Shown: in pieces, positions 27,245-34,935 of the stretch | Position numbering within the stretch: the first letter of the stretch is position 1 | Layout of the letters: each line of letters opens with the position of its first letter | DNA from: Nocardia wallacei | GTDB lineage: Bacteria > Actinomycetota > Actinomycetes > Mycobacteriales > Mycobacteriaceae | Direction: 5' to 3' | Length of the DNA stretch: 34,935 nt | Assembly (NCBI RefSeq): GCF_029868745.1 | Contig: NZ_JARWOP010000040.1 | Coordinates: 1 to 34,935 of the forward strand | Position numbers and translations under genes: made by a program | Notes under the pieces: model-generated | Databases searched by the model: none | Told to the model about the DNA's origin: nothing | Seen by the model: the letters and a program-made list of their open reading frames with translations, nothing else

Positions 27245-28921
27245 TCAGGACACCGCCACCAACCGAGCCGCGTTCGCCGACACGTCGTCGGCCGCCTCGT
27301 TGGCGGTGAGTTCGGCCCGGACCCGATCGCGATAGCGGGCCAGTTCGGCGGTCTTGGTGGCGTCGTCCCAGCCCAGATGGCTCGCGATCAGGTCGGCGAC
27401 CACCTCGGCGGCGGCCAGTCCGCGGTCGGGTACCTCGATGGAGATGCGGGTGCGGCGGGTGAGGATGTCGTCCAGGTGCAGGGCGCCCTCGTGGGTGACC
27501 GCGTACACCGCCTCGACACCGAGATACTCGCCGCTGCCCGGCAACCGCATGCCGAGTTCGGGCGCGGCGTCGATCATCGCGATCAGCTCGGAGGCCAGCG
27601 AGCCGTAGCGCTCGAGCAGATGGGTCACCGTCTCGACCGGCAACCCCGCCCGCCGCGCGACCGTCTCGGCGTCGGCGCGCAATTCGTGATAGCCGACCGC
27701 GCCCAGGACCGGCAGGTTCTCGGTCACCGACGGCGCCACCGCCCGCCCGAAGCCCGCCACCGCGGCATCGACCACATCGGCGGCCATCACCCGGTAGGTG
27801 GTGTACTTGCCGCCCGCGATCACGAACAGGCCCGGAACCGGTTCGGCCACCACGTGTTCGCGCGACAGCTTCGCGGTCTCGTCCGAGGCGCCCGACAGCA
27901 GCGGCCGCAGCCCGGCGTAGGTGCCGACGATATCGTCCTCGGAAATCGGTTCGCGCAGTAGCGAATTCACGTGATCGAGGATGTAGCGCACGTCCGTCGC
28001 GGTCGCCACCGGGTGGTCGCGGTCCAACGACCAGTCGGTGTCGGTGGTGCCGATGATCCAGTGCGCGCGCCACGGGATCACGAACAGCACACTCTTCTCG
28101 GTCTTCATGATCAGGCCGGTGCGCAGGTCCAGCCGCGCACGCGGCACCATGATGTGCACGCCCTTGGACATGCGCACCCGGAACGGGAAGTCCACGCCGG
28201 TCATGGCGTTCATCTCGTCGGTCCACACGCCCGTCGCGCTGATCACGCTGCGGGCCCGCACGTCGTAGGTGCGGCCGCTCTCCAGATCGGTGATCGTCGC
28301 GCCGGCCACCCGATCGTGGTCGCGCAGCAATGCCGTCACCTTGGTGCGGGTGAGCACGGTGGCGCCGTGCTGGGCGGCGGTGCGGGCCAGCATCATGGTG
28401 TGCCGCGCGTCGTCGACCTGGGCGTCGAAGTACCGGATGGCGCCGACCAGGGCGTCCTCGCGCAGCGCGGGCGCGAATTCCAGTGCGCGCGAACGGCTCA
28501 GATGCCGGTGCATGGGCAGTGCGCGGGCGCCGCCGAGGGTGTCGTAGAGCGCGACCCCGGCGCCGATGTAGGGACGTTCCCAGTGCCGCCGCAACGGGAA
28601 CAGGAACGGCACCGGGTGCACGAGGTGCGGGGCGAGCCGGTTCAGCAGCAGGCCGCGCTCTTTCAGCGCCTCCCGTACCAGGGCGAAGTCCAGTTGCTCC
28701 AGATACCGCAGCCCGCCGTGGATGAGTTTGCTGGAGCGGCTCGAGGTCCCGGCCGCCCAGTCGCGGGCCTCCACGACGACGGTGGTCAGGCCGCGTGCGG
28801 CGGCGTCCAGCGCGGCGCCGGCGCCGACCACGCCGCCGCCGATGATCAGGACGTCGATGTCGTCGCGGCCCAGGGAGCGCAGCGCGTCGGCCCGGTACTG
28901 CGGGTCCAATTGTGTTGTCAC
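27245..28921 (-). CDS. glpD: aerobic glycerol-3-phosphate dehydrogenase
   Basis: This 558-residue FAD enzyme oxidises glycerol-3-phosphate to dihydroxyacetone phosphate and passes electrons to the quinone pool at the membrane. The N-terminal dinucleotide motif is VLIIGGGVVGAG (GGGVVG at 28-33), followed by SSRSSKLIHGGLRYLEQLDF, a signature of GlpD. A C-terminal DAO_C helical domain follows (GYHELRADAETVARRAGLPV onward). The start is GTG at 28921 with a GAGAGAGA site about 9 nt upstream; the frame continues upstream but overlaps glpK. It is the third gene of glpF-glpK-glpD, 31 bases after glpK, so its substrate is the product of the preceding kinase. The 3' end faces the convergent protease-inhibitor gene across the long hairpin. 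Confidence 0.95.
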   Translation of the reverse strand: MTTQLDPQYRADALRSLGRDDIDVLIIGGGVVGAGAALDAAARGLTTVVVEARDWAAGTSSRSSKLIHGGLRYLEQLDFALVREALKERGLLLNRLAPHLVHPVPFLFPLRRHWERPYIGAGVALYDTLGGARALPMHRHLSRSRALEFAPALREDALVGAIRYFDAQVDDARHTMMLARTAAQHGATVLTRTKVTALLRDHDRVAGATITDLESGRTYDVRARSVISATGVWTDEMNAMTGVDFPFRVRMSKGVHIMVPRARLDLRTGLIMKTEKSVLFVIPWRAHWIIGTTDTDWSLDRDHPVATATDVRYILDHVNSLLREPISEDDIVGTYAGLRPLLSGASDETAKLSREHVVAEPVPGLFVIAGGKYTTYRVMAADVVDAAVAGFGRAVAPSVTENLPVLGAVGYHELRADAETVARRAGLPVETVTHLLERYGSLASELIAMIDAAPELGMRLPGSGEYLGVEAVYAVTHEGALHLDDILTRRTRISIEVPDRGLAAAEVVADLIASHLGWDDATKTAELARYRDRVRAELTANEAADDVSANAARLVAVS

Positions 28922-28952
28922 AGCGGTATTTCTCTCTCGTGTTCCGTACGGG

Positions 28953-30473
28953 TCAGTCGTCGACGTCGACCCAGTCGAGCGTGCGGGCCACTGCCTTCTT
29001 CCATCGCGCGTAGCCGCGTTCGCGTTGCTCCTCGCTCGATGTCGGGGTCCAGCGCTTGGATTCCTGCCAGTTCTGGGCCAGTTCGTCGACGTCCTTCCAG
29101 AAGCCGACCGCCAGCCCGGCGGCGTAGGCGGCACCGAGCGCGGTGGTCTCCGACACCACCGGCCGTGACACCGGCACGCCGAGGAAGTCGGCCTGCAACT
29201 GCATGCACAACTCGTTGGCGGTGACGCCGCCGTCCACTCGCAGCACGTCCAAGCGCACGCCGGAGTCGGCCTGCATGGCCTCCACGACGTCACGGGTCTG
29301 ATAGCAGATGGCCTCCAGCGCGGCGCGCGCCAAGTGCGCGTTGTTGCTGTAACGGGACAGGCCGACGATGACGCCGCGCGCGTCGGAACGCCAGTAGGGC
29401 GCGAACAGACCCGAGAACGCCGGGACGAAATACACCCCGCCGTTGTCCTCGACCTGCCGGGCCAGCGATTCGCTCTGTGCCGCACCGGAAATGATGCCGA
29501 GCTGGTCGCGCAGCCACTGGATCGCCGAGCCGGTCACCGCGATCGAACCCTCCAGCGCGTACACCGGCCGCTGGTCGCCGAACTGGTAGGCGACGGTGGT
29601 GAGCAGGCCGTGCTCCGAACGCACCATTTCCTCGCCGGTGTTGAGCAGCAGGAAGTTTCCGGTGCCGTAGGTGTTCTTGGCCTCGCCGGGGCGGAAGCAC
29701 AGCTGGCCGACGGTCGCCGCCTGCTGATCGCCGACCACGCCCGCGATCGGCACCTCGGCCTGGAACGGGCCGTCGGCCGAGGTGGTGCCGAACAGGTCCG
29801 GATTCACCGAGGGCCGGATCTCGGGCAGCATCGCGCGCGGCACCCCGAACAGTTCCAGCAGTTCGTCGTCCCAGTCCAGCGTCTCGAGGTTCATCAGCAT
29901 GGTGCGGCTGGCGTTGGTGACGTCGGTGACGTGGTTGCCGCCGCGCGGACCGCCGGTGAGGTTCCACAGCACCCAGGTGTCGGAGGTGCCGAACAGGGCG
30001 TCGCCGCGCTCTGCCGCCTCCCGCACGCCGGGGACGTTCTCCAGGATCCATTTCAGTTTCCCGCCGGAGAAGTACGTCGCGGGCGGCAGTCCGGACTTGT
30101 GCCGGATGGTGTCGGCGTGGCCGGCGCGCTCGAGGTCGGTGACGATGCGGTTGGTGCGGGTGTCCTGCCAGACGATGGCGTTGTAGAAGGGCCGCCCGGT
30201 GCGCCGGTTCCACACGATGGTGGTCTCGCGCTGATTGGTGACGCCGACCGCGGCCAGGTCCTCGGCCGTCAGATCCGCGTGTGCCAGTGCGGTTTTGATG
30301 ACGGTGCTGGTGCGTTCCCAGATCTCGGCGGGGTTGTGCTCGACCCATCCGGCGCGGGGCATGATCTGCTCGTGCTCCAGCTGCCAGCGAGCGACCTCGT
30401 TGCCGCCGTGGTCGAACACCATGAAGCGAGTGCTGGTGGTGCCCTGGTCGATGGCTCCGACATACCGGGTCAT
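28953..30473 (-). CDS. glpK: glycerol kinase (first copy, in the glpFKD operon)
   Basis: This 506-residue FGGY-family kinase phosphorylates glycerol with ATP. The N-terminal phosphate-binding segment [14 protein letters not shown], the FGGY signatures [20 protein letters not shown] and [20 protein letters not shown], and glycerol-site residues in WQDTRT and [17 protein letters not shown] are all intact. Length is normal for GlpK. The AAAGGA site lies before the ATG at 30473. It follows glpF by 45 bases and precedes glpD by 31, consistent with one transcript. A second full-length kinase lies at 32420-33946, so there are two paralogues within 4 kb. Confidence 0.96.
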   Translation of the reverse strand: MTRYVGAIDQGTTSTRFMVFDHGGNEVARWQLEHEQIMPRAGWVEHNPAEIWERTSTVIKTALAHADLTAEDLAAVGVTNQRETTIVWNRRTGRPFYNAIVWQDTRTNRIVTDLERAGHADTIRHKSGLPPATYFSGGKLKWILENVPGVREAAERGDALFGTSDTWVLWNLTGGPRGGNHVTDVTNASRTMLMNLETLDWDDELLELFGVPRAMLPEIRPSVNPDLFGTTSADGPFQAEVPIAGVVGDQQAATVGQLCFRPGEAKNTYGTGNFLLLNTGEEMVRSEHGLLTTVAYQFGDQRPVYALEGSIAVTGSAIQWLRDQLGIISGAAQSESLARQVEDNGGVYFVPAFSGLFAPYWRSDARGVIVGLSRYSNNAHLARAALEAICYQTRDVVEAMQADSGVRLDVLRVDGGVTANELCMQLQADFLGVPVSRPVVSETTALGAAYAAGLAVGFWKDVDELAQNWQESKRWTPTSSEEQRERGYARWKKAVARTLDWVDVDD

Positions 30474-30518
30474 CGTGGGTCCTTTCGCAAAAGTGATGGG
30501 GGAGAAGGGTATACGGGA

Positions 30519-31328
30519 TCAGAAGACGGCGGCGGCGACCAGGCCCGCGAGCGCGCCGCCGACCAGCGGGCCGAGCACGGGCACCCAGGCGTAGGCCCAG
30601 TCGTTGGATTTGCCTTGCGGTGCGGGGCTTTCCGCCGGCGCCCCGGTCGACTGCGCGCCGACGCCCGCCGCGGCCGGAACCCGAGTCGCCGCGGTCCGGG
30701 TCACCGGCAGGACCGCGTGCGCCAACCGCGGGCCCAGATCGCGCGCCGGGTTGATCGCGTATCCGGTGGGGCCGCCCAGCGACGCACCGATGCCGACCAC
30801 CAGCAGCGCCGCCGCTAGCGGACCCAGCCCGCTCGGGGTGTGGCCGATGCCGATGATGACCAGCACCAGCACGAAGGTGGCGATCACCTCGGTGGCGAAA
30901 TTCCAGCGGTAGGAACGGATTTCGGGACCGGTGGCGAAGACGCCGAGCTTCTTCCCGGCGTCCGGCTCGGCGTCGAAGTGTTTCTTGTAGGCCAGATAGG
31001 CGGCGGTCGCGCCGAGGAACGCGCCGACCAGCTGCCCGGCGACATAGGCGATCGTGGTGGCGGCGGTGATCGCGATGCCGGGCGCGTAGTCGTCCGCGCC
31101 GCTGAACAGGATCCCGATCGTGACGGCCGGATTGAGGTGGCCGCCGGTCTTGTAGGCGACGTACACGCCGCCGAACACGCCCAGCCCCCAGCCGAAGTTG
31201 ATCAGCAGCCAGCCGCCGTCGAAGCCCTTCGTCTTCGCGAGCAGCACGTTGGCGACCACGCCCACGCCGAGCAGGGCCAGCACGCCCGTGCCGAGCGCCT
31301 CGCTGAGGAAGATCGACCCGAAGTTCAC
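30519..31328 (-). CDS. glpF: glycerol facilitator (aquaglyceroporin, MIP family)
   Basis: This 269-residue, six-helix membrane channel has both half-helix motifs: HLNPAVTIG (N66-P67-A68) and YAINPARDLGPR (N193-P194-A195 with Asp197). The Asp after the second NPA-Arg is typical of glycerol-conducting members rather than strict water channels. A loop of about 35 Ala/Pro/Thr-rich residues (TRTAATRVPAAAGVGAQSTG onward) lies before the last helix and is longer than usual. The start is GTG with GGAGG 7 nt upstream. As first gene of the glp operon it would bring glycerol to GlpK. The promoter should lie in the 256-base gap shared with the divergent IclR-type regulator. Confidence 0.92.
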   Translation of the reverse strand: MNFGSIFLSEALGTGVLALLGVGVVANVLLAKTKGFDGGWLLINFGWGLGVFGGVYVAYKTGGHLNPAVTIGILFSGADDYAPGIAITAATTIAYVAGQLVGAFLGATAAYLAYKKHFDAEPDAGKKLGVFATGPEIRSYRWNFATEVIATFVLVLVIIGIGHTPSGLGPLAAALLVVGIGASLGGPTGYAINPARDLGPRLAHAVLPVTRTAATRVPAAAGVGAQSTGAPAESPAPQGKSNDWAYAWVPVLGPLVGGALAGLVAAAVF

Positions 31329-31402
31329 CGTTGAGCCTCCGTCCGCCGTCGGCCGCCCCGGTGCGACCGTCCTGGCCGCGACGCTACGGCCGCGGCGCCG
31401 CC

Positions 31403-31434
31403 TCGAACACCGTGGTCGTTCGACAATGTCGAAC
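31403..31434. promoter_or_regulatory. probable operator in the glpF/iclR divergent gap
   Basis: GTTCGACA-A-TGTCGAAC (31418-31434) is a perfect 17-base inverted repeat. An upstream TCGAAC (31403-31408) forms a second inverted pair with GTTCGA (31418-31423), giving three alternating half-sites in 32 bases. It lies between the glpF start and the IclR-type gene, so binding by that regulator is the simplest reading. Confidence 0.55.
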
Positions 31435-31572
31435 AGGACGGGTGGAGCGTGCTCGTCGCGAAGGCTACCGTCCGACCGTGGTCAGCAGGGGACGGCCCAG
31501 GTCACACCGCGTGGTCGCGGCGACGCCGGGCCGGTGCGCGTGTTCGGCGCCGCCGAATCCGCGGTGGCGAGT

Positions 31573-31578
31573 TAGGTT
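31573..31578 (+). promoter_or_regulatory. -10-like TAGGTT consistent with a leaderless iclR transcript
   Basis: TAGGTT fits TAnnnT and ends 6 nt before the ATG at 31585. No Shine-Dalgarno sequence is seen before this ATG. Transcription would begin at or next to the start codon, a common arrangement in actinobacteria. There is no experimental support here. Confidence 0.35.
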
Positions 31579-31584
31579 GCGTGC

Positions 31585-32346
31585 ATGCCGGGTCCGATTC
31601 AGTCGATCGAGCGCGCGGCGGCCGTGCTGCGCCTGCTCGCCCGCTCCGGTCGCCTCGGGGTGGGCGAGATCGCCGGGGCGCTCGGGCTGGCGAAACCGAC
31701 CGCGCACGGCATCCTGCGCACCCTGCGGGACGTGGGGTTCGTCGAGCAGGATCACGACAGCGGCAAATATCGGCTGGCCGCGGCCCTGCGCGGGGTCGGC
31801 ACCGGCTACCTCGATCCGAACGACCTGCGCTCGCGGGCGATCAACTGGGCCGACGGGCTGGCCGCCCGAACCGGCGAGGCGGTGCGGATCGCGGCGCGGG
31901 CGGGCGGGGACGGTGTCGTGGTGGTGCACCACGTATTTCGTCCCGACAACACCGAGCAAGCCTTGGAGGTAGGGCAGGAACTACCCGCGCACGCCACCGC
32001 GCTGGGCAAGGTATTGCTGGCCGCCGACGCGGATCTGGCCGCGCGGGTGCTGCGCGGGACACCGGTCGCGCTGACCCACCGCACTCTCGCCGACCCCGAC
32101 GCGCTGACTCGGGAGATCGCCGCGGTCCGGCAGGCCGGATGGGCGGCGGAGATCGAGGAGTTCCGATCCGGCACAGCCGGTCTCGCCGCGCCGCTGCGCT
32201 CGCACGGCGGGCTCGTGGTCGGGGCGATCGGAGTCGCGGGGGCGGTGGACCGGCTCTGTGACGCGCGGCTGCGGCCGCGGGCGCGGTTGGTCGGGTACGT
32301 CCGCGAGGCCGCGGGTGCGGTGTCGCGGGAACTCGGGGCGCAATGA
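31585..32346 (+). CDS. IclR-family regulator, probable glycerol-operon regulator (GylR-like)
   Basis: This 253-residue protein has an IclR N-terminal winged helix (~5-65: VGEIAGALGLAKPTAHGILR) and an IclR effector domain (~75-250, with ELPAHATALGKVLLA and the HRTLAD segment). In Streptomyces the gyl operon is controlled by GylR of this same family. Here the gene lies between glpFKD and a second glpK, so control of glycerol uptake and phosphorylation is a well-supported inference. The effector may be glycerol or glycerol-3-phosphate. It is divergent from glpF; half-sites at 31403-31434 are the likely target. The downstream glpK copy starts 73 bases after its stop on the same strand and may be co-transcribed. 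Confidence 0.9.
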   Translation: MPGPIQSIERAAAVLRLLARSGRLGVGEIAGALGLAKPTAHGILRTLRDVGFVEQDHDSGKYRLAAALRGVGTGYLDPNDLRSRAINWADGLAARTGEAVRIAARAGGDGVVVVHHVFRPDNTEQALEVGQELPAHATALGKVLLAADADLAARVLRGTPVALTHRTLADPDALTREIAAVRQAGWAAEIEEFRSGTAGLAAPLRSHGGLVVGAIGVAGAVDRLCDARLRPRARLVGYVREAAGAVSRELGAQ

Positions 32347-32419
32347 CGGCCCGCCGAATGGGCGTGTCCAGTACGGAATATGTTGCCGCTCAGAATGTTT
32401 CGATAGGAAGTGGCCGCGC

Positions 32420-33946
32420 ATGACGCAGCGATACGTGCTGGCGATCGACCAGGGCACGACCTCGAGCCGGTGCATCCTGTTCGACCAGCGTGCCCGGCTG
32501 GTGGGCGTGGCGCAGCGCGAGCACCGGCAGTACTACCCGCGGCCGGGGTGGGTCGAACAGGACGCCGCCGAGATCTGGCGCAATGTGGAGCGCATCCTCC
32601 CGCAGGTGCTGCGCGACGCCGGGGTGAGTGCGGAACAGGTTGCGGCAGTGGGGATCGCGAACCAGCGCGAGACGACCGTGGTGTGGGATCGGCGCACCGG
32701 CGTTCCGGTCGGCCGCGCGATCGTGTGGCAGGACGTGCGCACCGAGGAACTGGTCCGAGGGTTCGAGAGTGCGACCGGGGCGGAGCGCATCCGGGAGCTG
32801 TCCGGCCTGCCGCTGGCCACCTACTTCGCCGCGCCGCGGCTGCGGTGGCTACTCGACACCGTGCCCGGCCTGCGCGAGCGGGCCGAACGCGGTGAGGTGC
32901 TGTTCGGCACCATGGAGAGCTGGCTGATCTGGAACCTCACCGGCGGCGTGGACGGTGGCCTGCACGTCACCGACGTCACCAACGCCAGCCGCACCCTGCT
33001 GATGGATCTGTCGACCCGTACCTGGTCTCCGGAGTTGTTGCGGTTCTTCGGAATTCCCGCCGCGATGCTGCCCCGCATCCAGCCCTCGACCGCGTCGTTC
33101 GGCACCGTCCGCCACCCGGTGCCGGGGCTGCCCATCGCGGCCGCGCTGGGTGATCAGCACGCGGCGCTGTTCGGCCAGACCTGTTTCGCCCGTGGGGAAA
33201 CCAAGTGCACCTACGGCACCGGCGGCTTCCTGATGATGAACACCGGCAGCGAGCTGGTGCGCTCCGAGCACGGCCTGCTGACCACGATCGGTTATCAGAT
33301 CGCCGACGAACCGGTGTACGCGTTGGAGGGCCCGATCGCCATGACCGGCTCGCTGGTGCAGTGGGTGCGCGACAACATCGGGCTGGTCGCGACCGCTCCG
33401 GAAATCGAAACCCTCGCGCGCACAGTCGAAGACAACGGCGGCTGCTACCTCGTCCCCGCCTTCTCCGGCCTGTACGCCCCGCACTGGCGCAGCGACGCCC
33501 GCGGCCTGCTGATCGGCCTCACCTCCTACGTCACCAAGGGCCACCTGGCCCGCGCGGTACTGGAGGCCACGGCCTGGCAGACCCGCGAGGTGGTCGACGC
33601 CATGAACGCCGACTCCGGCCTGCAGGCCCGCGCCCTGCGCGTGGACGGCGGCATGACCTCCGACAACCTGCTGATGCAGATCGTGGCGGACGTACTCGAC
33701 ACCCCGGTCATGCGCCCCTTCGTCGCCGAAACCGTCTCCCTCGGCGCCGCCTACGCCGCCGGCCTGGCCGTAGGCTACTGGCCGGATCTGCAAGGACTAC
33801 GCGGAAATTGGCGAGTAGCCGCCCAATGGCTCCCCCACATGGACCCCCACCTCCGCGAGTCCGAATACGCCAACTGGCAACGCGCCGTATCCCTCACCTA
33901 CGGCTGGGCCCGCCCTTCCGACCCACGAACCCAACCCCCTCGATAA
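32420..33946 (+). CDS. glpK: glycerol kinase (second copy, downstream of the IclR-type regulator)
   Basis: This complete 508-residue FGGY kinase begins [20 protein letters not shown]. The conserved segments IANQRETTVVWDRRTGVPVG, WQDVRT, PAFSGLYAPHWRSDARG and ALRVDGGMTSDNLLMQ are all present, with no sign of decay. It is clearly diverged from the copy at 28953-30473 (for example CTYGTGGFLMMNTG against [14 protein letters not shown]) and so is not a recent duplication. The ATG at 32420 follows AGGAAG by about 9 nt; the frame is open upstream into the regulator gene but without kinase sequence. It may serve a different growth condition or a different polyol. The 3' end is 4 bases from the convergent NUDIX gene. 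Confidence 0.95.
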   Translation: MTQRYVLAIDQGTTSSRCILFDQRARLVGVAQREHRQYYPRPGWVEQDAAEIWRNVERILPQVLRDAGVSAEQVAAVGIANQRETTVVWDRRTGVPVGRAIVWQDVRTEELVRGFESATGAERIRELSGLPLATYFAAPRLRWLLDTVPGLRERAERGEVLFGTMESWLIWNLTGGVDGGLHVTDVTNASRTLLMDLSTRTWSPELLRFFGIPAAMLPRIQPSTASFGTVRHPVPGLPIAAALGDQHAALFGQTCFARGETKCTYGTGGFLMMNTGSELVRSEHGLLTTIGYQIADEPVYALEGPIAMTGSLVQWVRDNIGLVATAPEIETLARTVEDNGGCYLVPAFSGLYAPHWRSDARGLLIGLTSYVTKGHLARAVLEATAWQTREVVDAMNADSGLQARALRVDGGMTSDNLLMQIVADVLDTPVMRPFVAETVSLGAAYAAGLAVGYWPDLQGLRGNWRVAAQWLPHMDPHLRESEYANWQRAVSLTYGWARPSDPRTQPPR

Positions 33947-33950
33947 CCCG

Positions 33951-34424
33951 TCAGGCCGAACGTCGATTCTGTTCGGATGGGACGAAGCTGAAATCCTTAC
34001 CGACTCGTGAGACCCGCAACTGCGCGAACCACGTCATAATCGACCGCTTGTAGCCGTCAGGCATCCTCAGACCGGCGATCTCGCTTTCGCCGAACAGACC
34101 GATCTCTTTGTGTTCGTGGGACAAGACCGGTTCGGCGTCGGTGTCCGGGTAGCAGCCGTAGGTCACGATGAACACGTGCTTTTCGGCCTCGTTGATGTAG
34201 TAGATCCAGGAATCGAGAATCGGGCCTGTGGTGACCGCCCACTGCGTTTCCTCGGTGATCTCACGGGCGACGCATTCCTCCGGTGTTTCGTCGGGCTCGA
34301 TCCGCCCGCCCGGTAGTTCCCACTCGTTGCGCTCGTTCTTCAGCAACAGCACCCGGCCGTCACGGACCACCACACCCTTGACTGAGATCGAGTACATGTG
34401 CGGCACATAACCAGAGGCAGTCAT
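33951..34424 (-). CDS. NUDIX hydrolase
   Basis: This 157-residue protein has the core MYSISVKGVVVRDGRVLLLK followed by a Nudix box (residues 40-62): GRIEPDE, then REITEET with catalytic Glu58 and Glu59. The usual Gly near the end of the box is Gln61, a tolerated change. The family hydrolyses nucleoside diphosphates linked to another moiety; the substrate cannot be told. I chose the ATG at 34424 because an extended -10 (TGC-TAGCGT, 34432-34437) ends 7 nt upstream, consistent with leaderless mRNA. An upstream ATG at 34478 would add 18 residues without family features and lie inside an inverted repeat. It is divergent from the TauD-like gene and convergent with glpK. Confidence 0.85.
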   Translation of the reverse strand: MTASGYVPHMYSISVKGVVVRDGRVLLLKNERNEWELPGGRIEPDETPEECVAREITEETQWAVTTGPILDSWIYYINEAEKHVFIVTYGCYPDTDAEPVLSHEHKEIGLFGESEIAGLRMPDGYKRSIMTWFAQLRVSRVGKDFSFVPSEQNRRSA

Positions 34425-34431
34425 GTCGGTG

Positions 34432-34437
34432 ACGCTA
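34432..34437 (-). promoter_or_regulatory. -10 element for a leaderless NUDIX transcript
   Basis: Reading on the minus strand, TGC-TAGCGT is an extended -10 ending 7 nt before the ATG at 34424, with no Shine-Dalgarno sequence between. This fits leaderless transcription and supports the shorter start. Confidence 0.35.
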
Positions 34438-34472
34438 GCAGGCACAACACCGCCGAGCCCCCGTCTCGGCGC

Positions 34473-34510
34473 TGACAATCCGTCACTACGAACGCAGTGA
34501 CGGTTTGTCA
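34473..34510. promoter_or_regulatory. 15-bp-arm inverted repeat in the NUDIX/TauD divergent gap
   Basis: TGACAATCCGTCACT (34473-34487) and AGTGACGGTTTGTCA (34496-34510) match as an inverted repeat at 14 of 15 positions with an 8-base centre. The 38-base element lies between two divergent genes and lacks a T-tract, so a dimeric regulator's operator is more likely than a terminator. No regulator gene is adjacent within the window. Confidence 0.5.
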
Positions 34511-34546
34511 GTGGACGCCCGCACCCACACGTCGCACCGTGAACTC

Positions 34547-34935
34547 ATGTTTGTTGACCTGCAACAAGATTGGGCTGCCGGTGTCGCATCCCGGCTCGCC
34601 GCCGACGGGATCGCTCGCTTCGACCACATCCGCACGCGAACCCAATTCGTGACGCTCGGCGCATCCTTGGGCCGGATCGTGCCGCACCGCGACAGCGCCG
34701 ACGACGGGGTGACCGCTCTCGAAAACCGGTCCGGCCTCGGCCGCCGCATCGGCTTCGAAGGCTTCGGCACCGGCGCGCTGCCACCACACACCGACCGATC
34801 CGGCGTCATCGACCCACCCGCCCTGCTCTTGGTCGTCTGCGCCCGAAAGAGCACCTCCGGCGGAGAGTGTCTCGTCATCGACGGACGCGACGTCTACGCC
34901 GACCTCACTGCGAACCGCCCTGAAGCCTTACCCGT
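34547..34935 (+). CDS. TauD/TfdA-like Fe(II)/2-oxoglutarate dioxygenase, 5' part (runs off the window)
   Basis: An open frame begins MFVDLQQDWAAGVASRLAAD and continues for 129 codons without a stop to the window edge. The segment GTGALPPHTDRSGVIDPPAL has the HxD metal-binding pair (His-Thr-Asp). The following CARKSTSGGECLVIDG resembles the strand after it in TauD/TfdA-family oxygenases. The early FVTLGASLGRIVPHRDS also fits the family, in which an LG.SLG segment precedes the active-site part. The C-terminal His and Arg lie outside the window. No ribosome site is seen before the ATG. The substrate is unknown. It is divergent from the NUDIX gene across the inverted repeat. Confidence 0.65.
   Translation, partial: MFVDLQQDWAAGVASRLAADGIARFDHIRTRTQFVTLGASLGRIVPHRDSADDGVTALENRSGLGRRIGFEGFGTGALPPHTDRSGVIDPPALLLVVCARKSTSGGECLVIDGRDVYADLTANRPEALP

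Noticed and set aside
1..34935. tRNA/rRNA genes, CRISPR arrays, insertion sequences, integrases
   Set aside because: I found no cloverleaf-like sequence, regularly spaced repeat, transposase or integrase frame; genes are tightly packed and normally biased.

Overview
The window is a high-GC, densely packed actinobacterial segment, most likely from Nocardia or a close relative. This rests on strong G/C preference at third codon positions, GTG/TTG starts, a modular type I PKS, a Methyltransf_19-type methyltransferase and a Streptomyces-like glycerol locus. The species is inferred, not shown. Both ends are contig-like: the first ~130 bases are C/G homopolymer-rich and look like poor sequence, and the last gene runs off the right edge.

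Region 1 (158-1625) holds a CPA2-type cation:proton antiporter and a 25-residue single-helix membrane peptide behind its own -10-like element.

Region 2 (1635-20710) reads as one biosynthetic locus. On the minus strand, in transcription order, are a TetR regulator, a chorismate dehydratase homologue (MqnA family), a free-standing adenylation-ACP loading protein, PKS-A (KS-AT-DH-KR-ACP), PKS-B (KS-AT-DH-ER-KR-ACP) and an FAD-dependent oxidoreductase. A divergent DHA2-type MFS exporter lies beyond the TetR gene. The TetR/exporter gap carries an 18-bp perfect palindrome and a 40-bp interrupted palindrome. My model is that the MqnA-like enzyme makes 3-[(1-carboxyvinyl)oxy]benzoate from chorismate. 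The A-ACP protein then activates it or a derived meta-substituted benzoate, and the two malonyl-specific modules extend it to an aryl-pentenoyl chain. No thioesterase is present and PKS-B ends in a docking-like tail, so release or further extension is unexplained.

Region 3 (20711-26561) holds an AT-richer leader with a 23-bp palindrome, a LuxR/LAL-type regulator lacking the ATPase domain, a possible antisense micro-ORF, a PAS-GGDEF-EAL cyclic-di-GMP protein and a divergent SAM-dependent methyltransferase.

Region 4 (26697-33946) starts with a secreted chagasin-type cysteine-protease inhibitor, followed by a long hairpin between convergent genes. Then comes a glycerol locus: glpF-glpK-glpD on the minus strand, with an IclR-family regulator and a second complete glycerol kinase on the plus strand. 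The glpF/iclR gap has a cluster of TCGAAC/GTTCGA half-sites.

Region 5 (33951-34935) has a NUDIX hydrolase divergent from the start of a TauD/TfdA-like dioxygenase, with a 15-bp-arm inverted repeat between them. I saw no tRNA, rRNA, CRISPR array, transposase or integrase.
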